In this document: one piece after another, positions 21,280 through 33,350 of the stretch
How positions within the stretch are numbered: position 1 is the first letter of the stretch
Layout: each line of letters begins with the position of its first letter
DNA from: Crambe crambe
Taxonomy: Eukaryota; Porifera; Demospongiae; Poecilosclerida; Crambeidae
Assembly (NCBI GenBank): GCA_963924555.1
Contig: OZ004585.1
Location: 4,043,488 to 4,107,487, forward strand
Direction: 5' to 3'
Length of the DNA: 64,000 nucleotides
Notes under the pieces: model-generated
Told to the model about the DNA's origin: nothing
The model's database searches: none
Seen by the model: the letters and a program-made list of their open reading frames with translations, nothing else
Program-made: the position numbers and the translations under genes

Positions 21280-22374
21280 ATGTTCAGCAATCCCGCTTCC
21301 CCTCCCTCAGGTCAGGACCCACACCTGGAATCCTGGGCACCGGCGACCACACTGTCAGTTGGAGCGGCGAATATTGCTTCTGGCCAATACACTTACCTTG
21401 ACGACCTGCTGGAGCTTGAGGACTGTAAGGGGTGTAACTCAATACAGTGGCCAACCTGTCCAACTCCAGTGGTATTGAGCAACTGGACGCATTTCCTCAG
21501 ATCCCATCCAGATCAGCGATTCGCATCCTACATCCAGGCTGGTCTGTCCTCAGGATTCCATATCGGTTATAACCGGGAGGGCTCTACCCTTCGCTCTGCT
21601 CGGAAGAACCACCCATCAGCTTCAGCCAATCCCCGGGTAGTCAGTGAGCATATCAGGGCAGAAGTGGAGGCTGGACAACTAGTGGGGCCGCTGAAGGAAT
21701 CACTCCTTCCCTTAGTCCACGTTAGCCCAATAGGCTTGGTTCCGAATTCCCATCAGGTCGACAAGTGGCGCATGGTTGTGGATTTATCATCCCCATGGGA
21801 CTGCAGTGTGAATGATGGCATTTCCCACGAGCTGTCATCAATTACCTACTCCAAGGTGGACGATGCAGTCCAGCATATACTGCAGCTGGGTGTCGGGGCA
21901 GAGCTGGTGAAGATAGACCTAAGGAACGCTTATCGCATCATCCCGGTCCACCCTCAGGATCATCATCTGCTGGCCATTTCATGGGAGGGGGAGACATATA
22001 TAGACCGTGCTCTCCCCTTTGGGCTCCGGTCAGCCACTAAGATTTTCTCCTCTGTGACCGATATGCTCGCTTGGGTCTTGCACTGTTCAGGAATCCGCCA
22101 TCAGATCCACTATCTCGATGATTTCCTCTTTATGGGCACACCAAAATCAAGAGAGAGCACAGAGGCATTGTCATCGGCACTCTCCCTCTTCGAGAGCCTC
22201 GGTGTCTCAGTGGCCTCACACACCTGGTGGACATGGGGTCCTTTGAGCTACGCTTACCACCAGAGAAAGTGGGGCGTCTCCAGGCACTCCTTCAGACAAG
22301 GGAGTTGGAGTCCCTCCTTGGACATCTCTCTCACACTGCATCGGTCGTGCGGCCTGGTCGCACATTCCTGTTGA
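21280..22374 (+). pseudogene. DIRS-like reverse transcriptase
   Basis: Open for ~364 codons. RT motifs in order: DKWRMVVDLS (residues 161-170), catalytic Asp D213 in VKIDLRNAYRIIPVHPQD, ALPFGLRSATKIFSS (244-258), and the YLDD box at 278-281 (HYLDDFLFMG). The frame is lost after ~22220; homologous sequence continues in another frame (LRLPPEKVGRLQALLQTREL, then SVVRPGRTF). The motif set is that of DIRS/Ngaro tyrosine-recombinase elements rather than LTR elements. Confidence 0.8.
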
Positions 22375-22379
22375 AAAAG

Positions 22380-22690
22380 GTCACTTGTCCTTGTATCATG
22401 TAACTTAACCCTTGTTTGTGGTCTTGTTGTTGTATCATGTAACTTAACCCTTGTTTGTAGTCCTGTTGTTGTATCATGTGACTTAACCCTTGTTTGTGGT
22501 CCTGTTGTTGTATTCCTGCCGAATCTTCTAGATAGTTCTAGCCCTAGTCTCTGTTATTAATAGTACCATCAATCTATCTCATCTTAGTCTTATTGCTTTT
22601 GTGATTCTTGCATCTCTATGAAAGTTAGCTAACTACTGCATATAGAACTCTTTGCAATAATTCCTGCATCGCCTATTCAGCCTGCTACAC
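22380..22690. repeat. Insertion between RT and RNase H, with a 46-bp tandem repeat
   Basis: About 310 bp interrupt the pol frame between GRTFLLKK and LARAPHHYIRL. It begins with about three ~46-bp units (GTATCATGTAACTTAACCCT, then TGTTTGTGGTCCTGTTGTT) at 22393-22513. Confidence 0.6.
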
Positions 22691-23202
22691 TTGGCTAGAG
22701 CTCCTCACCATTACATCCGGCTCAGTATTGGCGCCAGGGCAGACCTAGCTTGGTGGAAATGCTTTCTCCAAGGCTGGAATGGATCTTCTTTCTTCCCTCT
22801 CCCGAACCCTTCAGCACATGTCTACTCCGATGCATCTGGAAGCTATGGGGGTGGAGCGATGGCATGTGGACTTGGTTGGTTCCAGATGCGCTGGCCAGAC
22901 ACCTGGACAGGTATAGAAATTTCGGCCAAAGAGCTCGTACCTGTGGTAGCATGTGGGGAAGGTATTGGTCAGGAAAACACATCTGTTTCCACTCAGACAA
23001 TATTGCAGTGGTATCTGTCCTTCAAACAAGGGCATCCAAGAACACGCTGCTGATGCATCTGCTACGTTGTTTCTCTTTTTACAGTGCCTACTTTCGCTTT
23101 CACTTCTCGGCAAAACATGTCCCTGGGGTACAGAACGTAGCAGCAGACGCATTATCTCGCAATAATTTTTCTCTATCACCCCCCAGATGCCACAGTTCAT
23201 AG
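22691..23202 (+). pseudogene. DIRS-like RNase H
   Basis: Frames at 22691 and 22750 together give PHHYIRLSIGARADLAWW, YSDASGSYGGG, GIEISAKELVPV, FHSDNIAVV and NVAADALSR: the Asp, Glu, Asp, Asp set of the RNase H active site. One frameshift near 22955. Confidence 0.75.
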
Positions 23203-23395
23203 TGCCTCCTTTACTACTCCAGTTACTGGTGACCATCAGACCAGACTGGGGATCCCTGAGCTGGACACAATTGTTTCTACGCTCTTTGAGAGAGGTGTCG
23301 CCAAATCCACACTGAACTCATATGCCACAGGCAAGAGGCGCTATCTTGCATTCTGTGCACATTTTCAGTTCACCCCCTTACCTGTAAACGATTGA
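23193..23395 (+). pseudogene. Truncated tyrosine recombinase of the DIRS-like element
   Basis: The frame reads LGIPELDTIVSTLFERGVAK, then STLNSYATGKRRYLAFCAHF, and stops at TGA 23393-23395. This is the N-terminal core-binding part of a DIRS/phage-type tyrosine recombinase. The catalytic R-H-R-Y domain is absent downstream, so the element is truncated here. Confidence 0.65.
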
Positions 23396-23985
23396 TAAAC
23401 CCCACAATTGACATCAACCCTACATCACTGCTACAATATTATTATCCTGACAAATATATGTCACACATATATTTGTCACAGATACAGCTAATCACAAAGT
23501 ACACAGAGTTAGCTAATGGTAATAATTGTGGTTTTTAGATTAATCTATGGTATAGCAGACCAAGAAGATTTTTCATAGTGTTTCATTTTTCATAGTGTAA
23601 CAACTATACCCTAGAGAGTGTAAAACTGCAAGGCAAAGTGCAAGCACGAAATCACTTCAGCATGTTAGAGCCATTTCAATGGCCAATGATGTGTTGCAGA
23701 TTTTCATTTTGAGGCCATGGGATGAACAGAGTATGCTCCCATGGACCAAATCTGGCAAGACATAATTGTATGATAGGCTCCTGCATGCAGAATTGTCAGC
23801 AATATTATATAGCCAGCTGAACTTCAGACCAACACAATGATTGAATTATCATTAGCTACATTGCTAGCTATAGCTAAAGCTACTCCAACCTTCTCTGTAA
23901 TAATTTGGCCAATAATAACAAGCCTTTATTTTACCAATAGTAGCATCCCTTCTATGTCCTCCAGCTGTCAAATGACATTCCATAA
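23396..23985. other. Non-coding stretch
   Basis: AT-rich sequence after the DIRS truncation. It contains a small inverted repeat (ACATATATTTGTCA near 23452-23480). I see no gene in it. Confidence 0.6.
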
Positions 23986-24248
23986 CATAGGCGTAGGATG
24001 CAATTTAACTTTGGGGGGGCTAGATTTTGAACTTTGTAGTGGACTGCGTGGCTGTTAGGCCACGGCAAGGGGGGGTGCAGGAGGAGGATGTACCTCTTCC
24101 CACGTGGAGCATGAAGCAAAATTTCAACTACTTCTTTGAGGCTAGATTTTTTATTTGCACCATCATAAAAATTAATATTTCCGAAGTATTGTATAGCTAA
24201 CTGTACTGATTAGCTAGAAATATTAGCCCCCTGGTTCCTACGCCTATG
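23986..24248. mobile_element. 263-bp MITE with 13-bp TIRs and 5-bp target duplication
   Basis: The ends CATAGGCGTAGGA and TCCTACGCCTATG are perfect inverted repeats, flanked by CATAA on both sides (23981-23985 and 24249-24253). No coding sequence. Confidence 0.8.
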
Positions 24249-25989
24249 CATAAAGACCCTGTCTACTTCATTTCTTCCTCGAAGTACAAGTCTTTGGAAA
24301 GTAGAACCATCAGCATTGTGGTCAATGTAGTGCAGCGAGCTGATCACCTATCAGCTGATAACTCTTGCTTGCCCTTCGTAAAATATACTTCTGATTGCTG
24401 TTAAAATCAGGAGGATATTCTTGCTTCTCAATAGCTATAACCCAAGAGAACCGAGTATCTTTCTTCTTCCATGCCACACTACTTTGCTACTAGCATCAAA
24501 CGGCTGGGGCAAAAAATGAACACGATATCACTGCAGGTTTTGAGAATGACGTTTAATTTTGCGTGGGCGAACAGATATCCCTATGCGTTCGGGGAACACA
24601 TGCCACTGGGAAACACATATCACTATAACACCGGTCCAAATTTTTCATGACAGATCCTTGAAAGAGTCGATGTAGTGAGATGAGGTAGCTTAGGGATTTT
24701 TTGTTTACATGGTGGACAAAAGCGTCAAATTTTTTTTGGGAGTTTATATGATCATATAGAACAGAAAAAAGACCGGCTGCAAAAATTTTGACTTAACAGG
24801 TGTGCACGTAGACCACTTTATATAGCAAAAACGCGAAAATAAACGCGAAAAACGCGAAATATTTACATTATACCGTATTGTTGACTGGGGTTCTTCAAAA
24901 GTTATAGCTACCAGTATGTTGCTTACTAATTAGATTTCACATGTGTAAATACAAAGATCAGTAGCTATATGACAACCCAGCCTTGATGCATTTGCAAGTG
25001 GTACAGCCTCGATTAGATTTGCATCCACACTTAATGAGTTCACTGCAAGCTCTTGCCGCTTCAGGGATGGTCATCCAGACAGGCACCCAGTGTCCTTCTG
25101 GTGAAAGAACATTCTGAAGACATTGATGGTTGGTGGTCCAAATACTGCTCTTGAAAACTGCTCACTTCACATGTTGAAGTAGGGCATCCTAAAAATAGTC
25201 TAGCTGTTGAACCCCCCAAATTGGTCAAACCCGGAAAAAAATGGTATAAAGATGATTTTGGTACCATTAAAATCAGAATTTAGGTAGGATAACATATTTA
25301 TTTAGGTAATTCCAAAAATGTGATATACGCAAAAAAAATCTTCTCTTTACATAAGAAATGTGGTTGAATGCAAGATGTGCCTGCAAGAATTTAGCACATA
25401 AGAGCATGCTTGTGCCTGCATAACTCATGCTTGTTCCTTGTTTGACAAGTGAAGTTCACCAGTTCAGTGAGTTGTGATATTGAAGAGGTGACTTATAGAT
25501 AGTCACAGCTGTTAACTTTGTAAAGGTCCTTCAAAGTCCAGTATCCTGTCTTGCTGTTTTGCTTGTGGTTCACCAGTGCACTAGTTCAGTGAATTGTGTC
25601 ATTGAAGAAGTGGCTTATAGTCGTAGCTGTTAACTTTGTGAAGGTGCTTCAACGTCCAGTCAGTGCCTTTTGCTGTTTTGCTCACAGTCCAGTGTACCAG
25701 CTACAGCTCAGTGAGTTGTGGTATTGAAGAGGTAGCTACACACTGAAGTTAACATTGCATATAGGTCCTTTGGAGTCCAGTGCTGTGAGAAGTCTTAGTA
25801 CCCTGCTCACAGCTTACTTCCCAGTGCACCAATCCAGTGAGTTTTGTTATAGTGAAAAAGTTGTAACAATTTTAGTCATGAACTTTATACGTAAGTACAT
25901 TGTTAGTATCATCTGATTCACAATTTCATCATAACAAGTGAGTAATGAATCATTAAGTCATAAAAATGCTTTGTCAGTAGGTCCTAGCT

Positions 25990-27090
25990 TCATGGCTGGA
26001 GGCAGCTCCTTTGAAGATGCTAATTACTTTTGTGAAGAATGCTGTGATATGCAAGCAAGGATTTGAATTAGAAAATTCCACTAAGGTATTGGAAAAGGGG
26101 TTATTAACCCTTATCAGCTACAGCGAAAAACGTGGAAAGCCTGATCTACACAAATATTTGAATGAATGCTTGAGTACAGTGCCAAAAAGAAAAGTATTAG
26201 TACATGTGAAGTGTCGTAGAGACTTCACTGATGCAAAACGTATGATTTGTAGCAATGCTAGTCCCAGTGAGCCCATGCACAGCTAAACGATTATGCTGTG
26301 ACTCATGCCTTTCAATTGGAAAGAAGACTGTATACTTTGTGGTAGATCTGCTGCAATTGACAGTCGTCATCCTGAAAGATCATAAATTTGCTCAGTGAGA
26401 ACCCTGCCTATTCGTACAACACTCCTATAGAGCATTGTGTCAAGAGAGATGACCCTTGGGCATCAGAATTCCAAGGTCGTCTTGAAAGCTGCATTGACTT
26501 AGTTACAATGGAAGCCATTTATCATACTAGCTGCTTTTCACGATTTATGCTACACAAGGAAAAGGGTGCAATTTCAACTTGTAGCTAATACAGGCCTAGC
26601 CTCGTCCCCAGGCTCTCGCGCACGCACGGTAGCCTGGGGACAAGGCTAATACAGGCCCAGCAATCTAGCATGCTAGCATGATATAATATTATGGTGGCAA
26701 GAAAAAGATTCATTGAATTTTTTAAGGCATGCCAAATTATTTATGGAAATGAAATCATCGTTGGATCCCCAGAAGCTTCCACCAACAGAAAGAGCGGCAT
26801 ATTTTCATAGCTTGCAGGTTTACCCTTCAGGTTGACCTTGCAAAAAACAACCTGGGGCGGAAACTTGATGGTATACTGTTCTAGCGCCAGTGATGACTGA
26901 CCAGGCTCCAGTGCTAGAAAGTCTCCTAAAGTTCGTACGGTGTAAATGCAAGATTACATCCAAGAATCCATGTGGGACTAACACATGCACTTGTAGACTA
27001 AAATGTGTCACAGCTTGCGGAGATCATTGAGGAGAAGGTTGTAAAAATGCAGAGGAAATTTGAAGAAAATGCTAGACTTTTACTGCTCAT
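25990..27090 (+). pseudogene. Cysteine-rich PIN-like family fossil, plus-strand copy
   Basis: Pieces in several frames: LEKGLLTLISYSEKRGKPDL, VHVKCRRDFTDAKR, then C-x2-C material (LCGRSAAIDS.HPERS), IEHCVKRDDPWASEFQGRL, MEAIYHTSCFSRFMLHKEKG, and the C-terminal Cys module CKCKITSKNPCGTNTCTC followed by RLKCVTACGDH. The order matches the repeated family known from many cnidarian and sponge genomes as uncharacterised proteins (recognised from pattern, not searched). The middle domain is short or missing. A 26596-26648 hairpin interrupts it. Confidence 0.55.
26596..26648. repeat. Hairpin TAGCCTCGTCCCCAGGCT
   Basis: Near-perfect 18-bp arms around a CG-rich loop. Similar isolated hairpins occur at 39701-39775 and 49817-49842, all ending in CTAG-like arms and containing CTCG. 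Confidence 0.6.
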
Positions 27091-27378
27091 GTAAGCCCAT
27101 CATTGAACTGATCTGCCTTTTTATAACTGTCATAATGTAAATTTTATTTTTGCGTTCAAAAATTTCGCAGTACATTTCCTATGTAAAGCGAAAATAAATA
27201 TTTTCGCGTATATCGCATTTTTGGGCTTATCTAACTGGAGAATAGTTTTGCCCATAACAAAATTTCCCTGAAGTGGATTTCAGAGAATTTTGGATATGTT
27301 ATTCTACAAAAAATTCTGATTCTAATGATACTATAATCATCTTTATACCATTTATTTCATGGTTCAACCCTTCAACAG

Positions 27379-29250
27379 CTATACTAAAAGAGAAAGAGGA
27401 GTGAATGCATGTGGTGTTAGTGCAGCTTTATATGAAGGTACCTTCGTTGGTGGTAAGTATTCTAAACTTTTATTCTTTTTACAAAATAGTTCTAGCCGTG
27501 CTTCATTAACAGATTCAAGGACACTAGTTTTGTCATAAAGTAGAACAGTGAATCTCTCCAGCAGAAGGAAAAATGGTGATGTAATATCCACTTGAGCATA
27601 ACTATTCTCAAGCATGAAGATAAAAGGATAAAAGCTTCATTGACTTCTTGATAAGCATTCCATGTAGCCCATGCTGTTTTCTTGGTTCTTCTAAAAAAAG
27701 ATGATGTGGTATCACATCCTGTGAATACATGAAAGGGTGGGAGACAACGGGATCGTTCTCTCCCTGAATGAGCACTAATAGTGTTGATGCTGTAGTAGCG
27801 GGAATGTTTCCCTGTTCCAAAGGCTACCCATAGCTCTGCATTAGGGTAGTCATCAACCATATTGTGAAACTCACCAATCAGAATAACACTACATCAGTAT
27901 CCACTGTACGGATCATGATTTTCCTGGAACCACTCGCCAATGAGTCATACACATGAAGCATGATGCGGGTATCTGCTTCCTCATGGTCCGAATTAGTCAT
28001 CTGCCACTCACTACTGATGCAGATCACTTGATCATCTATAGGAAATTAAGAATCAATGAATGCACGCATGCATACATATCTGTACATACCTGATATGATG
28101 TAAACTGTTTTGTGTACAGGGATATTAACACTGGCCACCCTTTCTGTGAGGACCATTAAGAATCATAGAAACCAGAAGCTTGAGACTATAAGGAATGGAG
28201 ATCCTTTTGGCAATTACTTGGGAAATGTCCTTCAAATTTAAATTTGGATTCTGCCTGGAACATTTCATTGCAAATACATTTAGCAACACTAGCCAATTGT
28301 ACCACTTCAGATTTACACTGACAGGGGTGTATCCACCACTCCGGTTGGTCCGGTTTTCACCGGACCACTTTTATTATCCAATTAATACTTATAATTTCAT
28401 CCCATGCCTGCTGAGTTAGCTAAGTGATTATATGAACCTTCAAGAATCATGATCACATTAGCATCCTTCTGATAAGTGGGTAAAGGATAAAGTGGGTATG
28501 GTGATCCCATGCACAAGCACACTGGGCCACTCAAAATTCTGTGGATACACCCCTGACTGAGATGTTCTGAGCAAGATTTCTTGCATTCCTTTCGGGAAAA
28601 GTAAAATAATATGCTTTCCATCTGACTGTTCCTGTATTTTATACTTTTGGAAAAAATCAAGAAGCTCTCCTTTCAAGCGAGACCTATTTATGGATGTGTG
28701 TATGTTAAACATTCTTCATAGGCAGCATGTAATTCCATATCAATTGAAACTTGTACATGCCTTGCTCCATAGAATTTTCTATATGCATTACCAGCTCAGC
28801 AAAAGCACGAGCCTTTCCTTGATTATCCAAACTAGCTGACCAGCTTGAGCACGCTTCAAGGCACGATAGCGATTGCAATACTTGGTTAGGCATGTAAAGT
28901 GATATTTACCCTCAGTCAACAATATCTTGACAAATAACTCACTGTCACACATTTCTCTTGCCATGTCTTTAATAGACCTGTCCATGTTAAAAGTGGTAAA
29001 TTCATGCAATTGGTCTATAGTTTTATCCCCACCACAAAAAATACAGACAGCATTTTGTACAACTGTGGAATGACGCTTTGGACGACAAGTATACTCACTG
29101 ACACCTTCCTTTTTCTTGTAAATTTGAGCTTAGCACGTTCCAGCATTGAGGAATTGAACTTCTGATGATACTGTTTGTGCCACGAAGTGTTCCTTTCCAC
29201 GAAAACCTGAGCTGTTACCTGCTCTCCAAAGTTAACTTGTAGCTACCGTC
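27379..29250 (-). pseudogene. Cysteine-rich PIN-like family fossil, minus-strand copy
   Basis: Reading leftwards: a Lys-rich block and Cys pair near 29200-29020, LHEFTTFNMDRSIKDMAREM and KYHFTCLTKYCNRYRALKR (28800-29010), ELLDFFQKYKI (28640-28700), then NSDHEEADTRIMLHVYDSLA and MIRTVDTDVVLF (27890-28000), ELWVAFGTGKHSRYYSINTI, LPPFHVFTGCDTTSSFF and KKTAWATWNAY (27630-27840). The acidic motifs HEEADTR, VDTDVV and GCDTTS resemble a PIN/FEN-type nuclease active site (inference). Several stops break it, e.g. directly after TDVVLF. Confidence 0.6.
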
Positions 29251-29770
29251 AAAGAATCCAGCTTCCGGAATTCTCGTACATTATTTTAAAAAGCACCATA
29301 GATATCCAGTGGTGTTCTGTTGGCATCAAATGGTAATCGGGTAGGACAACGTAGTTCTTTTGAAGCCTTGGTCTGGCAGATATGACAAACCTTTCAATCA
29401 ATATTTTCAGACATGGCTGTACTAGGGCTACCATGTGCTCATGTGCCTGATCTTGCATGCATGCATGCAGTATACTGACTCAGCAATGACTCAGCATCTG
29501 TTTAAGTGATCTAACCAGGCTGAACCAGCTTGTTAATACACTCCAAAGGGAAGCATAAAGTCTCTATGATATTTTCGCGTTTATTTTCACGTTTATTTCA
29601 AGTTTTCGCATAAAAAAAGTGGTGTAGGCACACACCTGTTAATCAAAATTTGTGCTGCCGGTCTTTTTTCTGTTATAAAAACTCCCCCCCCCCCCAAAAA
29701 AAAAAAAAAAAAATTGGTGCTTTTGTCCTTCGTGTAAACACAATGCAATAGTTTACCCCTAAGCCACCCC

Positions 29771-30060
29771 CCTATGGAGCACAGCACTCAACTAATTCAA
29801 TTAGGAAGCCATCTTTTCTATAATACGCATGCGCATGTATTTGATATCTAATTATTCGATATTACTCAGCTATCTCTCTAGCTCTCTAGCTAGCTAGCTG
29901 CTCTAGATAATGGACTACACTATCGACTCGGGGATTTTAGATTCACCAATCCAGCTACGCATCTTCGACCTCCAAGTATAGGTCAACAATAACACAACAC
30001 CTTGACTCGTTGCTATGCATTGGAGAACTATTCTTCTTCCATCTGACCCTGCATAGAAGA
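29771..30060 (+). repeat. MITE-A fragment
   Basis: Matches 46310-46640 (GGAAGCCATCTTTTCTATAA, ACGCATGCGCATGTATTTGA, TTCACCAATCC, CTTGACTCG). It continues into the foldback repeat. Confidence 0.6.
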
Positions 30061-30116
30061 ATGAACTCTATACATAGCTAAAACCATAAAAGAGAGGGAA
30101 AAAAAAACAGGAACAA

Positions 30117-30487
30117 GTAAGGGAAAAAGCATTTCGTGAAATGAAAAAAGATGTAGGGATGATCACTGCTCAAAAAAAGTAAGGAAACAAGAAAGATGGA
30201 AGATGGAAATGGGATCAATCTTTGTTCTGTATATCCAGCCAACAATCCCTACATATACGTATATTACTGCACTATAATCTGAAGCTACCAGACGTATATA
30301 TACGTATATTACTGCACTATAATCTGAAGCTACCCGACGTATATGTAGGGATTGTTGGCTGGATATGCAGAACAAAGATTGATCCCATTTCCATCTTCCA
30401 TCCTTCTTGTTTCCTTACTTTTTTGAGCAGTGATCATCCCTACATCTTTTTTCATTTCACACAAAATGCTTTTTCCCTTACTTGTTT
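30117..30487. repeat. Foldback MITE, palindromic
   Basis: The left arm CAAGTAAGGGAAAAAGCATT ... CAGCCAACAATCCCTACATA is repeated inverted on the right (TATGTAGGGATTGTTGGCTG ... GCTTTTTCCCTTACTTG). The centre holds two copies of a 54-bp unit (ACTGCACTATAATCTGAAGC). Same family at 4160, 46676 and 47525. Confidence 0.8.
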
Positions 30488-30903
30488 CATTGTTATTGCT
30501 CAGTAGAAAATGACATACCTTGCGCTCATTGAAATAAATATCATCACTGATAGCATAAAAATTAGTTGAAGGGGAAGAAGTAGTTGGCAACAGTGAATGT
30601 GGCAAGTTGCAGTCACCCCAGGATCTTGAATCATTATCAGTGATTGACCAGATTGTACTGAAAAGTACAAGGGATCCTGCCTTTATAATAACAGCAACTG
30701 GCCTATGTATTATAATGGCTCCTGCAAGGGAGCGAGCGCAGCGAGCGTTAGGTGTATGGGATGTACTATTCACGCACTATTGTGACTCCAAGGCTAGGCA
30801 ACACTTGCCCAAAGGGCTCCCTAAGGCAACCAAAGAGTTTGAAGTTAGAAGTATAAATATCGCTTTCAAACGGTTGTTCGCAGTGTTGCCACGTGCACTG
30901 TAG
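30488..30903 (+). other. Unrecognised stretch with a 98-codon ORF
   Basis: An open frame at 30607-30903 (VWDVLFTHYCDSKARQHLP, GLPKATKEFEVRSI) with no recognised motif. It includes GAGCGAGCGCAGCGAGCG, which also occurs in other repeats in this window. Probably repeat-derived; no function assigned. Confidence 0.25.
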
Positions 30904-30904
30904 C

Positions 30905-30990
30905 CATGTGCACTGTAGCGCATCGGTTAGTGCCGTGTGGTATCTTGGTGGTATTGAACGTGCGGTCTTGGATTCAATACCCTCTTCTGA
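30905..30990 (+). ncRNA. Possible tRNA-derived SINE head
   Basis: An A-box-like TAGCGCATCGGTTAGTG (30915-30931) and a B-box-like GGATTCAATACC (30971-30982) are spaced about 55 bp apart, as in pol III type-2 promoters. No cloverleaf was confirmed and the B box deviates from GGTTCRANNCC. Confidence 0.4.
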
Positions 30991-32539
30991 TCAAATAAAT
31001 TCATCCAGAGAATGCCTTATTCATGCATAAACATAATCTTAAAATGGGTATGATAGTGACCAATCTGAATAAAAAAAGCATAGGGAAGCAAATTAATGAT
31101 GCTACAAGATTAAGTAAAAAATGAATTTTAAAGTAATCTAAGGTTAGCTATTATTTTTATTTTGTAGAAATCTTAGCTACATTTCTATTTTTAGAGACAA
31201 AAATCAAGCCAGCGACTCATAAGATCATAACTCCTATCTACAAGATGCAATATTATATTAGTTCTACATAACATAACCCAATTTTTATATCTGGAGCAAT
31301 TTTCAGCGTTCTAGGATAGTCCATATCAAAAAAAGAGCAACAATACCTTAGCTGACTCATAATACCCACACCTATCCTAAGTGTCGATGTTCTACCGGCA
31401 CTCCAAGAAGAAAAATTACGATGCGGTTGCTACCTTACCGGCTTTATTATGTTTTTGGTACTGGCTGGGTATCCACTGCGATAATTATTACATGATAAAG
31501 TGAATGATAAAATTAATAGTAATAATAATACAAAAAACAAATGCCTGTTTACATCATTGCATAATTGTTGCCCGTGAAATAATTATTTTATTTTTGTTGC
31601 AAGAGTATTACTCTTGCAACAAAAATAAATATTTCACAGGAAACAGAAGTTCTATTATATCTCTCCCAAATTTGAGGGCAGAGCTTCCCAATAATGAAGT
31701 GCATAAGTCCTCTTGGTCAAATTGCACTATAAACTCATGAGCCAAGATACTTCTGCCACCTATGAATGTCTACAGCAAGATTTTTAGTGGGCTCACTTAC
31801 TTAAATTGCTGCTATATTACTTCACCAGCGAATGTAATTGCTTCTGAGTATTCTTCTCCTGCTATTTACAATGAACAAGTGCTTCAGAGTCTGCAGTGAT
31901 GTTGTATATCAGATTTTTCTCGTTGATATCTGTGGATTGGTTCCTGAGGGAGAATTGTAGAACTCGAATTCTGCATTGGAGTCAGCTTGGCCATCGTTTA
32001 TGCACTCAAGCCTAAGGATATTTGGATGATGTAGCCTTGAAGGAAAATATTATAGGTCCAGAGTGGGAATGCCCAAAGTGACACAAATAGAACACGAAAA
32101 CAGAATATAGAACGAAGATGTCATGATGATATCTTGTATTCTTTTTCATGTACATGAGTATGTTGGAGATTGGGAATAAGTCTTGTTTACCATAGTATCA
32201 TAGCATAATGTAATGTTATTGGTAGTTTATTATAAACTGTTAGTCTAACTAAGCTGGTATGTTTCCATTTTGGAGGTGCTTGCTAAAGTTGTCTATACAT
32301 GTGGGTGCTATTCATCACTGTTAAGGATGCAAATAAACACATCCTCCAATATTATAATCATTAAGTGATTGTAAGAAATAAGTGTACAGCTCAATAGCTA
32401 GTTCTGTGCAAAACACAAGTCACAAAAAGTTAATGTCCCAGCTAGCTACATGTTACATGTAGCTACAGCTATATGTATGTATGTGCATGTACATAGTTCA
32501 TCATATGGAATATGGAATGGAATCTGGATTACCTCTAAG
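30991..32539. other. Intergenic stretch, no gene seen
   Basis: AT-rich, non-coding. It contains a perfect hairpin at 31574-31638 (TTTTTGTTGCAAGAGTA and inverse). Short frames only. Confidence 0.6.
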
Positions 32540-33350
32540 TTTTTGCCTCGGCACCGAAGTGCCGAGGCGCAGTGCTGGAAGCGACTATGATCGGCGATGG
32601 TGGTACGTTTCACGCGCACGCGCAATGATGCACGGTGATGCGTATCGAGCACGTGCATTAATTTAGCTCTGGCTAGACAAAGTACTAAAGGACAAACAGA
32701 CAGGCTCAGCTCAGGCTCGCAGTTACTACGCGATAACTCTAGTACTGATGATTCTTGGCCGCCTTTGCCAACAAATCAAGCCAATTATCACATGCAGAGA
32801 ACTGACTAAAAGACAGCAGTGAACAAAAACAACAGAGATTGCAAGGTACACAAACTAGTGCTTCGTTTGAAGTGTCAAAGAGAGAGCCATGGTGAAGGAG
32901 AATCTCAGAACTAAGACTTGGAGGCTTCCAAACAATGAGAGAATCCAGTACACATACTTCAATCAAGCTATGCTGAGAATAACCATTAAACGACAGTTGA
33001 ACAGCAAGAATAGTGTGTAAATACTAATCTTACTACTAAGCCATGTTGCTCAGTGTGCTTTATTTGGAACTCTCCACAGAAAAGAAGCTGAGAGAAATAT
33101 TTGGCAACATTTTGTAGAAACATTTGACCCCACAACCCCCCACACTTTTCATTAATTATGCCCATGAGTGTTCAGCCAATCATCCTTGTAGGACTCTGGT
33201 TTCAAGCCAGTGATCCTCAGTGTATCTTTATTGTCTCTTATGTACCACTGTAACGTCTTATTCACTATAAAGCATTTAAAATTAAAATTAAATAGAGGTT
33301 GCACTTAAGTGCCGAGGCATTCCTAGTCTTTTTAAAAGACTAACTTGTTA
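32540..33350 (+). mobile_element. Helitron-like repeat H, copy 2
   Basis: Starts TTTTTGCCTCGGCACCGAAG and ends AGTCTTTTTAAAAGACTAAC, then TTGTTA. About 90% similar by eye to copy 1 (17485-18307) throughout; the flanks differ. Confidence 0.65.

Larger units (their letters stand above)
24684..29770. mobile_element. ~5.1-kb element with ~180-bp terminal inverted repeats
   Basis: Left end 24684-24860 and right end 29575-29770 are inverted copies (GACAAAAGC, AGAAAAAAGACCGGC, AACAGGTGTG, AACGCGAAAATAAACGCG). The right flank (GGAGCACAGCACTC, GGAAGCCATC) is MITE-A sequence, and the left flank has the neighbouring GAAAGAGTCGATG block, so it landed in a MITE-A copy. The interior holds two convergent fossils of one gene family and no intact gene. 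Confidence 0.65.

Noticed and set aside
22393-22513. 46-bp repeats as a regulatory array
   Set aside because: They lie inside a decayed retroelement and have only three copies; simple tandem slippage is enough.
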